The notes under the pieces: generated by a model
The model's input: the letters and a program-made list of their open reading frames with translations, nothing else
What the model was told of the DNA's origin: nothing
Databases searched by the model: none
Translations under genes and position numbers: made by a program
In this document: positions 1-9,236 of the stretch, piece after piece
How the letters are laid out: each line of letters opens with the position of its first letter
Position numbering within the stretch: position 1 is the first letter of the stretch
Source of the DNA: CAYVTZ01 sp964454685
GTDB taxonomy: Bacteria > Bacillota > Clostridia > Christensenellales > Christensenellaceae
NCBI GenBank assembly: GCA_964454685.1
Contig: CAYVTZ010000010.1
Location: 1 to 64,000 of the forward strand
Reading direction: 5' to 3'
DNA: 64,000 nt

Positions 1-52
1 GTTCGTTCTCGTATTTTTTTCTTTTGACTATTGACTTTTAATAGTTAGTCTT

Positions 53-1585
53 TCATCTGTGCGATGAGTGAATCATCGCCAATAAGTCCTGCTCATTGAA
101 CTCCGCGTCACCGCGGTTTACCTGCCCCGTTACCTTGCCGTGTTCCACGATCACAATGCGGTCGCAAAGGTTTAGCAGCTCGCGTATCTCCGGCGAGGTC
201 ACCAGAATGCCTTTGCCCTGCATCTTCTGCCCCAGCAGCAAGTTGTATATCTCATTTTTCGCTTTGACGTCCACGCCGCGCGTTGGCTCATCCACCAAAA
301 TGAGATCCATGTTCCGCATCAACCATTTTGCTATGACCACCTTCTGCTGGTTTCCACCGGATAAAAACTGCACCAACTGCTCCGGGCCCGCTGTCTTAAT
401 GTCCAGCTTCTTGATGTAACGCTTCGCCTCCTTGCCTAATTGCCGCGATTTCAAAAAACCAAGTGGCAGTTCATACAGCTTTAACGAGCTGACTACAATG
501 TTTTCGCGTACCGATCTGCCCAGCGCAAGCCCTTCCTTTTGCCGGTCGTTGGTGATCATGCCAATGCCTTGCTTTATGGCGTGGTTGGGGTTCTTGATCT
601 CTACCGACTGCCCGCCCTTGCAGATGCTGCCCCCATCATGGGGAAGCGCTCCGAACACACTCAACAGCATTTCGGAAATGCCTGCCCCCTTCAAGCCCGC
701 CATCCCGACAATTTCGCTTCGGTGGACGTCCAGCGTGATATCCGAGTAAAACCCTTGCAAGGAAAGATTCTCCACATGCAGCAGCACTTCCCCGTTGTGC
801 GTGCCGCGTTCCTTGTCGCTGTATTCGCTTTGCCAGCCTTCTGTTTCACCCAGCATCAGGTGAATGATTACCTTTTCATTGAGCTCCTGTTCCTTTTGGT
901 CCAGATTCCCCACATTGCTCCCGTCACGAATAACCACCACACGGTCGGAAATCTGCGTCAACTCCTTGATTTTGTGCCCAATGAAGATGATGCCCAATCC
1001 CTTATTACGCAAGTCGCGGATGATTTCAAACAGATGTTCCACTTCCGCCTGATTCAGCGGCGCAGTCACCTCATCCAAAATTAAGATCTGCGGCTCCAGC
1101 AGCATTGCTTTTGCGATCTCTACCACTTCTTTTTCCACCAGCGTCAACTGTCCGATCTTGCTGTCTACATCAATATGAAACCCGATGAATTCCAAGATGC
1201 GCTTGCTTTCCACCCGCATTTTCTTTTTGTCAATGCTCATGCGTCCCCGCAGCAATTCCCGATTTAGGAAAATATTCTCCCATACCGTCATGCCGTGCAC
1301 CAACGTCGGCTCCTGATGCACAATGCCGATTCCCAAATCTTCCGCTACTTTGGGCGACGCAATTTTCACTGCCTCGCCTTTGACGCGAACCTCGCCCGAA
1401 TCCTGCGGATAAATGCCCGCGATAATGCTGGAAAGCGTCGATTTCCCCGCGCCGTTCACCCCCACCAGCGAAACGATCTCTCCGCTAAACAGATCAAAAT
1501 CTGCACCGCGAAGCGCCTGCACGCCGGAAAAGCTCTTGACGATGTTTCTCATTTCAAGCAGTTTCATTTGTTCCACGATCTTCAC
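53..1585 (-). CDS. CUT2-family sugar ABC transporter ATP-binding protein (RbsA/MglA-like)
   Basis: This protein of about 510 residues has two fused ABC domains and energises import of a monosaccharide or related solute at the inner face of the membrane. The first domain has a clear Walker A (GVNGAGKST, residues ~42-50) and Walker B (ILILDE), but its signature segment is degenerate (LTLVEKE). The second has the degenerate P-loop normal for this family (GLKGAGISE), a good signature (LSGGNQQK) and LILVDEPT. It starts with GTG behind AGGAAGGG; an in-frame ATG at 1567 is an alternative. It is the last gene of a minus-strand operon behind two permeases and a binding protein. The substrate cannot be read from the sequence. 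Confidence 0.93.
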   Translation of the reverse strand: MKIVEQMKLLEMRNIVKSFSGVQALRGADFDLFSGEIVSLVGVNGAGKSTLSSIIAGIYPQDSGEVRVKGEAVKIASPKVAEDLGIGIVHQEPTLVHGMTVWENIFLNRELLRGRMSIDKKKMRVESKRILEFIGFHIDVDSKIGQLTLVEKEVVEIAKAMLLEPQILILDEVTAPLNQAEVEHLFEIIRDLRNKGLGIIFIGHKIKELTQISDRVVVIRDGSNVGNLDQKEQELNEKVIIHLMLGETEGWQSEYSDKERGTHNGEVLLHVENLSLQGFYSDITLDVHRSEIVGMAGLKGAGISEMLLSVFGALPHDGGSICKGGQSVEIKNPNHAIKQGIGMITNDRQKEGLALGRSVRENIVVSSLKLYELPLGFLKSRQLGKEAKRYIKKLDIKTAGPEQLVQFLSGGNQQKVVIAKWLMRNMDLILVDEPTRGVDVKAKNEIYNLLLGQKMQGKGILVTSPEIRELLNLCDRIVIVEHGKVTGQVNRGDAEFNEQDLLAMIHSSHR

Positions 1586-1594
1586 CCGCCCTTC

Positions 1595-2641
1595 CTAAGC
1601 AATCACAGCCACTTTGGACTTTTCCGTATAGGTGTGCAGCAACGCCGCCAAAACGATGATCAAGCCCGTGATGATCGTCTGATACCAGGAAACCAGCCCC
1701 ACCAGCGACATGATATTCAGTGCCATGCTCAAGATCAAAGCCGCCAAAATCGTACCGCTGATTTTCCCTTTGCCGCCTTCCAGCGTAATGCCGCCAATCA
1801 CTGCAATGGCAATCGAAAGCAGCTCATAACCCTGCCCCTGTATCGCCTCCACCGATTCCAGCCTCGAACTGTAAATGACGGCGGCGATCCCGGAAAAAAG
1901 CCCGCTGAGTGCAAATGCAATAATCTTCCACTTCCCCGTATTGATTCCGGAAAATATTGCTGCCTTTTCATTGCCGCCCGTTGCATAAATGCGTCTGCCA
2001 AACCGCGTTGCGCTCATCAGCCAGACCATAAACAATCCCAGCGCCAGATATACCAAAAAGCTAACAGGCAAAACGCCAAATATTGTTGTCGTACCAATCC
2101 AGTTTGCGTTCGGAATCTTCGTCAAATATCGTGCATACCCGCCCGAAAACAGATAAGTCAGACCCGCCAGTGTATTCAGCATACCCAGCGTCGTGATCAG
2201 CGATGGCACTCTAAGCTTCACTACAATCGCGCCGTTTGCAACGCCCACCAGCATGCCGATCACAATGCTCAACACCACGATCCCGGCAAATTCTGTCTGG
2301 ATATAGTTTCCGCCCACCACCACGCCGCTTCCCGTTGCCGCCGTGCTGATGCGGTCAATAAGCGCAATCGCCGTCACAGGGGCAAACGCTACGATAGAGC
2401 CTATGGAAAGGTCGATCTCCTTGACCAGCATGACCATTGCCTGTCCGAGTGTGATGATGCCGTAAATGCAGCAGCTAAACAAAATATTCTGCACATTCGC
2501 CGTCGAAATAAATACGCTGGGCGAAGCAATGATTCCGATCACCACCATCCCGATCAGAATGATCCACAAAATATTCCGCTTTACAAAATCATGATGCTTG
2601 CTTGTGTTGTTTGCGTGCTCCACCAAATCAATTTTGCTCAC
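1595..2641 (-). CDS. CUT2-family sugar ABC transporter permease (RbsC-like)
   Basis: This is a hydrophobic integral membrane permease of the BPD_transp_2 family, about 348 residues. It has the conserved stretch EIDLSIGSIVAF (a GEIDLSVGS-type motif) and GGITLEGGKG, both typical of RbsC-like permeases. I chose the GTG at 2641 because GGAGG lies 8 bases before it; a longer reading to 2683 would begin further inside the upstream gene. The start overlaps the end of the preceding permease by 14 bases, so the two are translationally coupled and probably form a heterodimeric channel. Confidence 0.9.
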   Translation of the reverse strand: MSKIDLVEHANNTSKHHDFVKRNILWIILIGMVVIGIIASPSVFISTANVQNILFSCCIYGIITLGQAMVMLVKEIDLSIGSIVAFAPVTAIALIDRISTAATGSGVVVGGNYIQTEFAGIVVLSIVIGMLVGVANGAIVVKLRVPSLITTLGMLNTLAGLTYLFSGGYARYLTKIPNANWIGTTTIFGVLPVSFLVYLALGLFMVWLMSATRFGRRIYATGGNEKAAIFSGINTGKWKIIAFALSGLFSGIAAVIYSSRLESVEAIQGQGYELLSIAIAVIGGITLEGGKGKISGTILAALILSMALNIMSLVGLVSWYQTIITGLIIVLAALLHTYTEKSKVAVIA

Positions 2642-3632
2642 TTTTTTCGCCTCCTTTTTGCATTGCCGCACGTTTGTTGACAAACGTAAGGAGTATCACG
2701 ATTCCAATGATCAGGGCGCCTTTAAGCACCAATTCCGCATATGTGCCAATCTTTGAGAGTGACAGTGCGTTCAGCAGGAATCCCAGCGTCAGCGCGCCCA
2801 GCAGCGTTCCAACCACCGAGCCTTTGCCGCCATCCAATGTCGTACCACCCAGCACCGCAACCGCAATCGCAGTCAGCTCATATCCTGCTCCTTGCGTGGG
2901 AATGATGCGGTTGGTCTGCGATGCAAGCAGCGGCCCCGCCATTGCAGCGCAAAGCCCGCACAGCATGTACACCGCAATTTTGAGCTTGTTTACTTCAATG
3001 CCGCACAGCCATGCCGCCTTGGAGTTTGCGCCTGTATAATAAGCCCTTCTGCCAAATGTCGTCTTAGACATCACGATAGCAAACACAATCACCACCGCCA
3101 AAAAGATAATGACCGGAATAGGCAGATAGGCAATATAACCCTTCCCAAGATTCAGATAGGCTTCTGATTCATACAAATATACCGCCTGTCCGTTCGAGAT
3201 TACGTTCGCCAATCCCGCATAGACAGATAGCATCCCCAGAGTTACCATCAACGAAGACATCTTCCACTTTGTGATGATCAGCCCGTTGATGAATCCCAAC
3301 AGCAGCCCTACCGCGCAGGTGATGATCAGCGCCACTGCCGACCCGTGCTGCAAAAACAGTCCGCCCGCCACCAGCGAAAAGGACATGATAGACCCCACGG
3401 AAAGGTCGATTTCCCCCACAATGAGTACCATCGTCAGCCCCACCGCAACAATCCCGCTGATGGAATTCATGCGCAACACATTCAGTATGTTGATCGGCTG
3501 TAAAATCGCCGGTATGATGATGCTCGCCCCCACAAAAACGCAAACCAGTATAATGCCGCTGATGATCAAATTGTTGCTCATGACCGCATGGGCGAACGAA
3601 TTGCGCTTTTTCAGACTCGTTTCGTGTCGCAT
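2628..3632 (-). CDS. CUT2-family sugar ABC transporter permease (RbsC-like), second subunit
   Basis: This second RbsC-like permease (about 334 residues) has the motifs GEIDLSVGSIMSF and GGTTLDGGKG and many membrane segments. The start at 3632 is preferred because AAAGGAG sits 7 bases upstream; the ATG 30 bases earlier has its Shine-Dalgarno-like bases directly abutting it. Two different permeases in one CUT2 operon are less common than a single homodimeric one and imply a heterodimeric channel. The 150-base gap upstream holds a nested inverted-repeat element. Confidence 0.9.
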   Translation of the reverse strand: MRHETSLKKRNSFAHAVMSNNLIISGIILVCVFVGASIIIPAILQPINILNVLRMNSISGIVAVGLTMVLIVGEIDLSVGSIMSFSLVAGGLFLQHGSAVALIITCAVGLLLGFINGLIITKWKMSSLMVTLGMLSVYAGLANVISNGQAVYLYESEAYLNLGKGYIAYLPIPVIIFLAVVIVFAIVMSKTTFGRRAYYTGANSKAAWLCGIEVNKLKIAVYMLCGLCAAMAGPLLASQTNRIIPTQGAGYELTAIAVAVLGGTTLDGGKGSVVGTLLGALTLGFLLNALSLSKIGTYAELVLKGALIIGIVILLTFVNKRAAMQKGGEKSEQN

Positions 3633-3658
3633 GTTCTGCTCCTTTGCTTCTGTTAGCT

Positions 3659-3754
3659 GCATCTCCCGCCGCCGGATTGCTCAAAAATCCGCGCGTTGCG
3701 CATTTCCCGGCAATCCGGCAGTTTCAGGCACTGTAACATCAGGCGGGAAGATGC
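3659..3754 (-). other. Nested inverted-repeat RNA element between binding-protein and permease genes
   Basis: An outer stem pairs GCATCTCCCGCC (3659-3670) with GGCGGGAAGATGC (3742-3754, one bulged A). Inside it, GCCGGATTGC (3671-3680) pairs perfectly with GCAATCCGGC (3710-3719), leaving further sequence for a third arm. It lies just downstream of the binding-protein stop. Such structures commonly protect the 3' end of an abundant binding-protein transcript or attenuate the distal genes. No T-tract follows on the minus strand, so a simple intrinsic terminator is unlikely. Confidence 0.55.
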
Positions 3755-3782
3755 AAACAAATAGATCGATCCATGGTTTTAA

Positions 3783-5273
3783 TTAGCTGATCGGCGGCCC
3801 AAAGGTATATTGATACCATTCGTCCGGCTTCTGCGACTGCAATCCGAATATTTTATCTCCATTGGTCGTGACCATGGGAATGTTCGGCGTCGTCACATCC
3901 TGCGGCATACTTTCACCGGCAACCACCTTGAGCAATACGCGCATTGCGATATCCGATTGCAAAGGCGTATAAGGCGTATTCACTTCAAAATTGCCGTCCT
4001 TCACCTGCGTAATGGCTTCCTTGGAGTCGTCGATGCTTAGGAAGATGATCTTCTTGCCATCGGCGCGGCTGTTTAGGCGGTTTGCCGCCACGGTCGCTTC
4101 GTACGCCGCCAGCGCTTCGTGGTCACCCGTTCCAAAGAACGCATCGATGTCCGGATACGCCTGCAATGCCGTCTGTGCGTTGATAAACGCTTCTTCCCGG
4201 CTGTCTGTATCATGGTAAGACTGTAAAATCTTGATGTCAGGGAAATAGCTGATTACTTTCAGGAAGTGTCCGGTACGCACCGCGTCTGCCGTGCTGCCCA
4301 GCGGTTTTCTTAGCATAATCACATTACCCGCGACGGCTCCGTTATTCTCCTGTGCCAGTTTCCACACCAGATACATTCCCGTTTGAGCGCCGTTGGCAGG
4401 GAAGTTTCCGCTTACCCGCGATGTCACATCGGTCGATCCACTCAAGCGATCGGAAGTCACCACCGGAATACCCGCTTGCAGCGCGCGGTCAATCGGCGGC
4501 CCCGTGGGCGCTTCCACCATAGGCCACACCAGAATCCCATCCACCTTTTGAGCGATCAGGGTGTCGATCTGGTTCGCCATTGTGTTGTTGTCAAATTCGC
4601 CATCCAAAAATACGGTTTTCACGTTGGTAAACTGGTCTGCCGCATATTTCGCGGCATCTGCCCAGTTGATGAGCCACGGATGGCTGAACCCATGGAATGC
4701 CACGCCGATGGTATATGTCTTATTTGCATCGCCAATGGTTGTGCCATCAATCGGAACATAATCGGTAAAGGGCAGCTTCAGATTGTTTTTGCTGAATTCC
4801 CCTACGATTTCCGTTCCGGAGCCTTTCTCCCACACAAAATTGTCATAGGGATTTGGCTTGGGATAAGATGCTCCATATGTTTCAAATCCTTCATCTTGAT
4901 ACAGCTTATAAATATCCGCATTCGCCTGCGAAACCGGCAAATCGATGAAGAACTGCATGATTTCGTCATCCGATAATCCCTTGTCTGCCAGCGACTCAAA
5001 ATATGCCAGCGCATCTGCTCCCGAAAGTGCCGCGCATTCTGCCACCATTCCCGCAACATCCGTCGCCGTTGATTCCGCCTGCGGCTTCTCCTGCGCAGGC
5101 GCACTTTCTTGCGCCGGGGCTTCGGATGCCGGAGCTTCCGACGCCGGGGCTTCGGATGCCGGAGCCTCTGCGGGCGCACTCTCCGCCACCGGCGCTCCCG
5201 TGCATCCCGTAAGCGCCAAAGAGAGTATCAGCATCACTACTACAATCAGTGCAATCCATTTTGCTTTTTTCAT
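3783..5273 (-). CDS. Periplasmic-type sugar-binding lipoprotein with long N-terminal extension
   Basis: This is a solute-binding protein of the type 1 (RbsB-like) fold, anchored as a lipoprotein: a basic and hydrophobic signal ends in the lipobox LTGC near residue 24. A low-complexity linker of APASE repeats follows (about residues 32-56). A roughly 100-residue segment of unknown role precedes the ligand-binding domain, which starts near KTYTIGVAFHGFSHPW. At 496 residues it is some 150 residues longer than usual RbsB proteins. Shine-Dalgarno AGGAGAAAG precedes the ATG. It belongs to the operon with two permeases and an ATPase; the ligand is unknown. Confidence 0.9.
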   Translation of the reverse strand: MKKAKWIALIVVVMLILSLALTGCTGAPVAESAPAEAPASEAPASEAPASEAPAQESAPAQEKPQAESTATDVAGMVAECAALSGADALAYFESLADKGLSDDEIMQFFIDLPVSQANADIYKLYQDEGFETYGASYPKPNPYDNFVWEKGSGTEIVGEFSKNNLKLPFTDYVPIDGTTIGDANKTYTIGVAFHGFSHPWLINWADAAKYAADQFTNVKTVFLDGEFDNNTMANQIDTLIAQKVDGILVWPMVEAPTGPPIDRALQAGIPVVTSDRLSGSTDVTSRVSGNFPANGAQTGMYLVWKLAQENNGAVAGNVIMLRKPLGSTADAVRTGHFLKVISYFPDIKILQSYHDTDSREEAFINAQTALQAYPDIDAFFGTGDHEALAAYEATVAANRLNSRADGKKIIFLSIDDSKEAITQVKDGNFEVNTPYTPLQSDIAMRVLLKVVAGESMPQDVTTPNIPMVTTNGDKIFGLQSQKPDEWYQYTFGPPIS

Positions 5274-5320
5274 GATTTCTTTCTCCTTTTTTTGTTGATT
5301 CGATCTATTCGTTCCTTGTG

Positions 5321-6487
5321 TTAGTCAATTTGAATCGGATAAGTACAGCTCTCATACACAAAGTCAAACACCGCAAACAAGCTGTCCAAATTCACGCTGT
5401 CCGGCACCACATGCGTCGGCGCAAAGATAAATCCGCCGCCCGGCGCGTATGCTTTTACAAGGCGTTTGCAGAAACTCAATGCTTCTTCCGGCTCCTTTTG
5501 CAAAATAAACTGATGATCCATGCCACCCATAAAAAACAGTTTCCCGCCAAAGTCCTTTTTCAAGCGCTCCGGTTCCATGTTTTTGGCAAAGGGCTGCAAG
5601 GGGTTGATCCCGTCATAGCCGCACTCAATCATGTCCGGCAGAATGCTGTGGATGGAGCCGCAGGAATGATGAAACAATTTCGCATTTGTTCTTTCCTTAA
5701 TATAATCCGCGCGTTTTTTTACCCACGGTTTGATCTTGCTGCGCCACATGTCCTCGCTGATCAGCAACTGCTCCTGCGCCCCAAAATCATCCGAAGTCCA
5801 AACCCAATCCAGATATTTCCCCGTTTTCGCAAAATATGCTTCAAACATCTTGGTTTGATAGTCAAACAAATTCGACATCAACGCATCCGCCATATCCTCA
5901 TTGATGTACAAATCTACCAGAAAGTTCTCCATGCCGCGCAGCCACTGGCAAAACTCAAAAAAGCTCCACATCGGCTCGCCTTTGACCGCATAGCCGGTCT
6001 TTTCATACAGGTATTTCGCATCTTCATCCAAATATAGCGCGCCATCCTCTCCCACCAGCGCAGGATCGGGCAATGCGGCAAAGTATTTTTCGATATCCCC
6101 CACGTTCTGTGCGTTGGAAAGCGGGTTTTCGATCATATTGCTGTAACAGCCATCCTTCACCACGTAACGAATCCCCCAAAAATCCTCAAAGGATCCGTCC
6201 GGATATATCTTGCTTGGCGTCCACTGCTTTGCGCCGCCTGTCGCAAAATATAGATGGCGCGAATCCACGTGCATACGCTCCAACACGCGTTCATCAAACT
6301 TAAACGCCGCCCAATTACTTGCCCACTGCTTCCAAAATTCGATGCCGCAGCGATCTCCGATTTTTTCATACAGTTTCAAATAACAACTGGTGATTCCGCC
6401 ACCCAGTTCAATCGGCACACGGTCGGCTTCCTGATGGTTCATTGCGAGTCTGACTCGTTCTCTTGGCGATAATACTTCTTTGCTCAT
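5321..6487 (-). CDS. Uroporphyrinogen decarboxylase-family protein (MtaA/CmuA-like methyltransferase candidate)
   Basis: This 388-residue protein belongs to the UroD superfamily. N-terminal SPRERVRLAMNHQEADRVP and the later HHSCGSIHSILPDMIECGYDGINP are typical of the branch holding corrinoid-dependent methyltransferases such as MtaA. In those enzymes the His-x-Cys region binds zinc and activates the acceptor thiol. It is unlikely to be HemE, because no heme genes are nearby. The ATG at 6487 has AGGAGAA upstream. As first gene of the sugar-importer operon (47-base gap to the binding protein) it probably acts on the imported compound or a methylated derivative. No corrinoid protein is present in the window. 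Confidence 0.75.
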   Translation of the reverse strand: MSKEVLSPRERVRLAMNHQEADRVPIELGGGITSCYLKLYEKIGDRCGIEFWKQWASNWAAFKFDERVLERMHVDSRHLYFATGGAKQWTPSKIYPDGSFEDFWGIRYVVKDGCYSNMIENPLSNAQNVGDIEKYFAALPDPALVGEDGALYLDEDAKYLYEKTGYAVKGEPMWSFFEFCQWLRGMENFLVDLYINEDMADALMSNLFDYQTKMFEAYFAKTGKYLDWVWTSDDFGAQEQLLISEDMWRSKIKPWVKKRADYIKERTNAKLFHHSCGSIHSILPDMIECGYDGINPLQPFAKNMEPERLKKDFGGKLFFMGGMDHQFILQKEPEEALSFCKRLVKAYAPGGGFIFAPTHVVPDSVNLDSLFAVFDFVYESCTYPIQID

Positions 6488-7076
6488 GTTCTGTTCTCCT
6501 TCTATTGAATCTTTGGCATTAAAAACAATGTTTGCACCTGCGCCACAACAACCGTTGCGCCGGACACACACGCAAAGCAGCGCGCTTCACACTTATTTCA
6601 TTCTTGTTTTCGATATTTTGATTATACGGCAGAGCACAGCACAGTTGTACACGTTTGTGCATCACTTTTTTGCTATTTCTTTCTATATCTTGCTGTGTTT
6701 CATCACTTTTTGCTACCGCGATATTAAAATTTTGCGGTATTTTTTGCTGTTCTTCCCTCAGCATAGCTAAAAAGCCGGGCGCAGCCACTCACGGACACCC
6801 TTTTCCACACGCATGGCACTTCTTTCGCCACGTCACTTGATATATTCAAAAAAATCCCGCCATTGCTTGAATGGTGCGTCTAAATCCCATCCTTACAAAA
6901 ATTCAACAGAAAGTCTGCGCGACATGCCATTCAAAAATCCAGCGCTGTAGTCATTTTAGATCTACGCACCTGTCCACCGCCCATTTTGCCCGTTAAAATG
7001 ACCTTTTTACATTGTCACTTCTTTTCTGAAATGTGCTATAATCAAACTATCGTAAACTCTAAGGAGGTATGACACC
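6488..7076. promoter_or_regulatory. Divergent promoter region between importer operon and GGDEF gene
   Basis: This intergenic stretch separates divergent transcription units. On the plus strand a TGcTATAAT extended -10 (TATAAT at 7037-7042) with TTGTCA at 7012-7017 precedes the GGDEF gene. On the minus strand ATTATA at 6621-6626 reads as TATAAT in front of the importer operon, with no convincing -35. The AT-rich middle contains two near-identical words, CATCACTTTTTTGCTA (from ~6659) and CATCACTTTTTGCTA (from ~6698), which may be a regulator site. No gene is visible here. Confidence 0.55.
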
Positions 7077-8486
7077 ATGCCACAAAGCTGTGCAAAAATT
7101 TTCCCGACCTTGGCTCACCTGCTGGGAGAGCATCAGGTCTGCTCCAATACCATTTCCCACGCACTGCAAGTGTTATGTGATGAATTTTCTTTTGAATATG
7201 GTCTGATGTACGAGTTGGAATCCCCACTGCAATTTCGTATGACGGAGTGCTCCACCGATTGCAACGCAAGCATTCCTGACCCTTTTTCGATCTCCGACCT
7301 GACCGGCGCGGAGCGTACCAATCTTGCGCAACGCACTCTGCACCTCTTTCAAAACGACAAGCAGAGTCAGCCCTTGGAATCGCGCTTTTTGCACCAGTTT
7401 CAAGCCGAGAGTGCCGTCATATTCCCCATCGCAGACGAGAATGCGTACATTTACGGATTTATGACATTACTGCACAGCTCTGAAAAGCTGTCACTCACGC
7501 AAGAACAGCAGGAAACGCTCTCCGCCGCCGCCTTTATGCTGGTGCATTATGTGCGTGGTCGGCTGTATCAAAAACGCATTGCGCAAAGCAGGGCCACGCT
7601 GGAAAAAATACTGGATAATACAGGAATTGATATTTATGTCAACGATTTTTATACACACGAAATTTTGTATGTCAATCAATCTATGGCGGCGCCATACGGC
7701 GGTTCCTCTCTTTTTATGGGGAAAACGTGTTGGAATGTGCTCTTCCCCGGACAGAATGCACCTTGCGAATTTTGCCCGAAAGAACACTTGGTAGACGAGG
7801 AAGGTCACCCTCTGGACGTCTATTCCTGGGACTATCAGCGTCCCTTTGACGGCTCGTGGTTTCGCGTGTTCAGCGCGGCGTTTTACTGGGATGACGGTCG
7901 TCTCGCGCATATTGTGAGCAGCGCAGACATCACCGAAAACAAGAAAAATGAAGCATTGATTGAAAATCTGGCAAATTATGATCAGCTGACCAAACTTCCC
8001 AATCGCCGCATGCTGGTTCAGGAGTGTGAGCGCCGCATACATAATGCTACCGCCACCGAACAAGAATATTTACTGTTTTTTGATATTGATGGCTTCAAGG
8101 CAATCAATGACCAATACGGGCATGACGCCGGCGATGATTTTCTCATTCAGCTCGGTGCCTTCTTTTCCAGTATCCCGTTGCTCGCCAATGCAACCTATCG
8201 AAACGGCGGCGACGAATTTGTTGCCATCATTGGCGGCGAATCCGTCACGAAAAACAACATCCGCAGTCTGGCGCACTTCATTCACGCTCGGTTTAAAAAG
8301 GTGTGGCATTTAAAAAGCGGAGATGTCTATTGCAGTACCAGCATCGGCGTCGCCTGTTATCCGGAGGATGGTGTCACGGTAGAAGCGCTGCTGCAAAAGG
8401 CAGATATGGCAATGTATCAAGTAAAAAAGCAAGGTGGCAACAATCTCTGCTTCGGCTATCAGCTTGATGTCGGCCAGAAAAAATGA
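7077..8486 (+). CDS. PAS-GGDEF diguanylate cyclase
   Basis: This 469-residue soluble protein is predicted to make cyclic di-GMP. Residues 1-165 form a GAF-like sensory region. About 175-295 form a PAS domain containing NFxxCPKEH-like cysteines (APCEFCPKEH) that could bind a metal or heme-like ligand. About 305-465 form the cyclase domain with an intact active-site motif, NGGDEF. I see no RxxD inhibitory site just before GGDEF and no EAL domain. AAGGAGG precedes the ATG with good spacing. It lies directly upstream of a LytTR two-component pair but has its own promoter, and may be cotranscribed with it. Confidence 0.92.
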   Translation: MPQSCAKIFPTLAHLLGEHQVCSNTISHALQVLCDEFSFEYGLMYELESPLQFRMTECSTDCNASIPDPFSISDLTGAERTNLAQRTLHLFQNDKQSQPLESRFLHQFQAESAVIFPIADENAYIYGFMTLLHSSEKLSLTQEQQETLSAAAFMLVHYVRGRLYQKRIAQSRATLEKILDNTGIDIYVNDFYTHEILYVNQSMAAPYGGSSLFMGKTCWNVLFPGQNAPCEFCPKEHLVDEEGHPLDVYSWDYQRPFDGSWFRVFSAAFYWDDGRLAHIVSSADITENKKNEALIENLANYDQLTKLPNRRMLVQECERRIHNATATEQEYLLFFDIDGFKAINDQYGHDAGDDFLIQLGAFFSSIPLLANATYRNGGDEFVAIIGGESVTKNNIRSLAHFIHARFKKVWHLKSGDVYCSTSIGVACYPEDGVTVEALLQKADMAMYQVKKQGGNNLCFGYQLDVGQKK

Positions 8487-8513
8487 TGCAGACACAAATA
8501 CGAGGACTTCACA

Positions 8514-9236
8514 TTGAAAATCATTATAGTTGACGACGATGCACAAGATACCCTGCAACTTGCCGGGCTGCTCAAACAGTATGCGCAGGATCGGTTTGTT
8601 TCTGCCAGGCTTTCTGCCTATCACAGCGGAGAGCAGTTCTTACAAGAGGCAAACCTCAATGAAATCGATATTCTGTTTTTGGATATTTATATGACCGGCT
8701 TGACCGGCATAGAGGTCGCGCGGGAGGCACGCGCGCGCGGTGCAGATTTCCCTATCGTTTTTTTGACGACTTCGCAGTCGCATGCCATCGAAAGCTACGA
8801 AATCAGAGCGTTTGATTACATTCTAAAGCCCATTGAATATACTCGTCTCAGCCGTGTGATGCAGTTGTTACAATCAAGTCTGCGCGATCGCTTCATCATC
8901 GTCAAGCAAGGGCGTGAGCCCATCAAGGTGGTTCTCTCCGAAATCATTTTTGTCGATCATCATAACCACTATTTGCAGATTCATACGAAAAACAGTGTGA
9001 TCAAAACCTACCGGAAATTCAGTGATTTTGAACAGGAAATGCTACTGCACGAACGCTTCCTGACCTGTCAGCGTTGTGTGATGGTCAATATGGATCAAAT
9101 CGAGCGCATCGAAAAAAACAATTTCGTTATGCGGAACGGAACGTACGTCCCCATCAACCGCAATCAAACCAAAACAATCAAGGCACGCTATTTTGATTAT
9201 ATTTTTGGAGAAATGGAACACAGCGCCGATGAATAA
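8514..9236 (+). CDS. LytTR-family response regulator (AgrA-like)
   Basis: This 240-residue response regulator has an N-terminal receiver with acidic residues VDDD near the start, phosphoacceptor Asp in DILFLDIYM and the conserved lysine in LKPIEY. A LytTR DNA-binding domain follows (about residues 135-240), including the typical sequence VDHHNHYLQIHT. Translation begins at a TTG behind GAGGA. Its stop codon overlaps the start of the kinase gene, so the two form a two-component system. A matching LytTR site lies upstream of the small gene at 10713. Confidence 0.92.
   Translation: MKIIIVDDDAQDTLQLAGLLKQYAQDRFVSARLSAYHSGEQFLQEANLNEIDILFLDIYMTGLTGIEVAREARARGADFPIVFLTTSQSHAIESYEIRAFDYILKPIEYTRLSRVMQLLQSSLRDRFIIVKQGREPIKVVLSEIIFVDHHNHYLQIHTKNSVIKTYRKFSDFEQEMLLHERFLTCQRCVMVNMDQIERIEKNNFVMRNGTYVPINRNQTKTIKARYFDYIFGEMEHSADE

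Noticed and set aside
1..52. Terminator at the left edge
   Set aside because: ACTATT/AATAGT could pair, but there is no T run after it on the minus strand and the sequence is cut by the window.
1295..2680. 461-codon plus-strand open frame opposite the permease
   Set aside because: Shadow of the ABC genes; basic, low-complexity product without a start signal.
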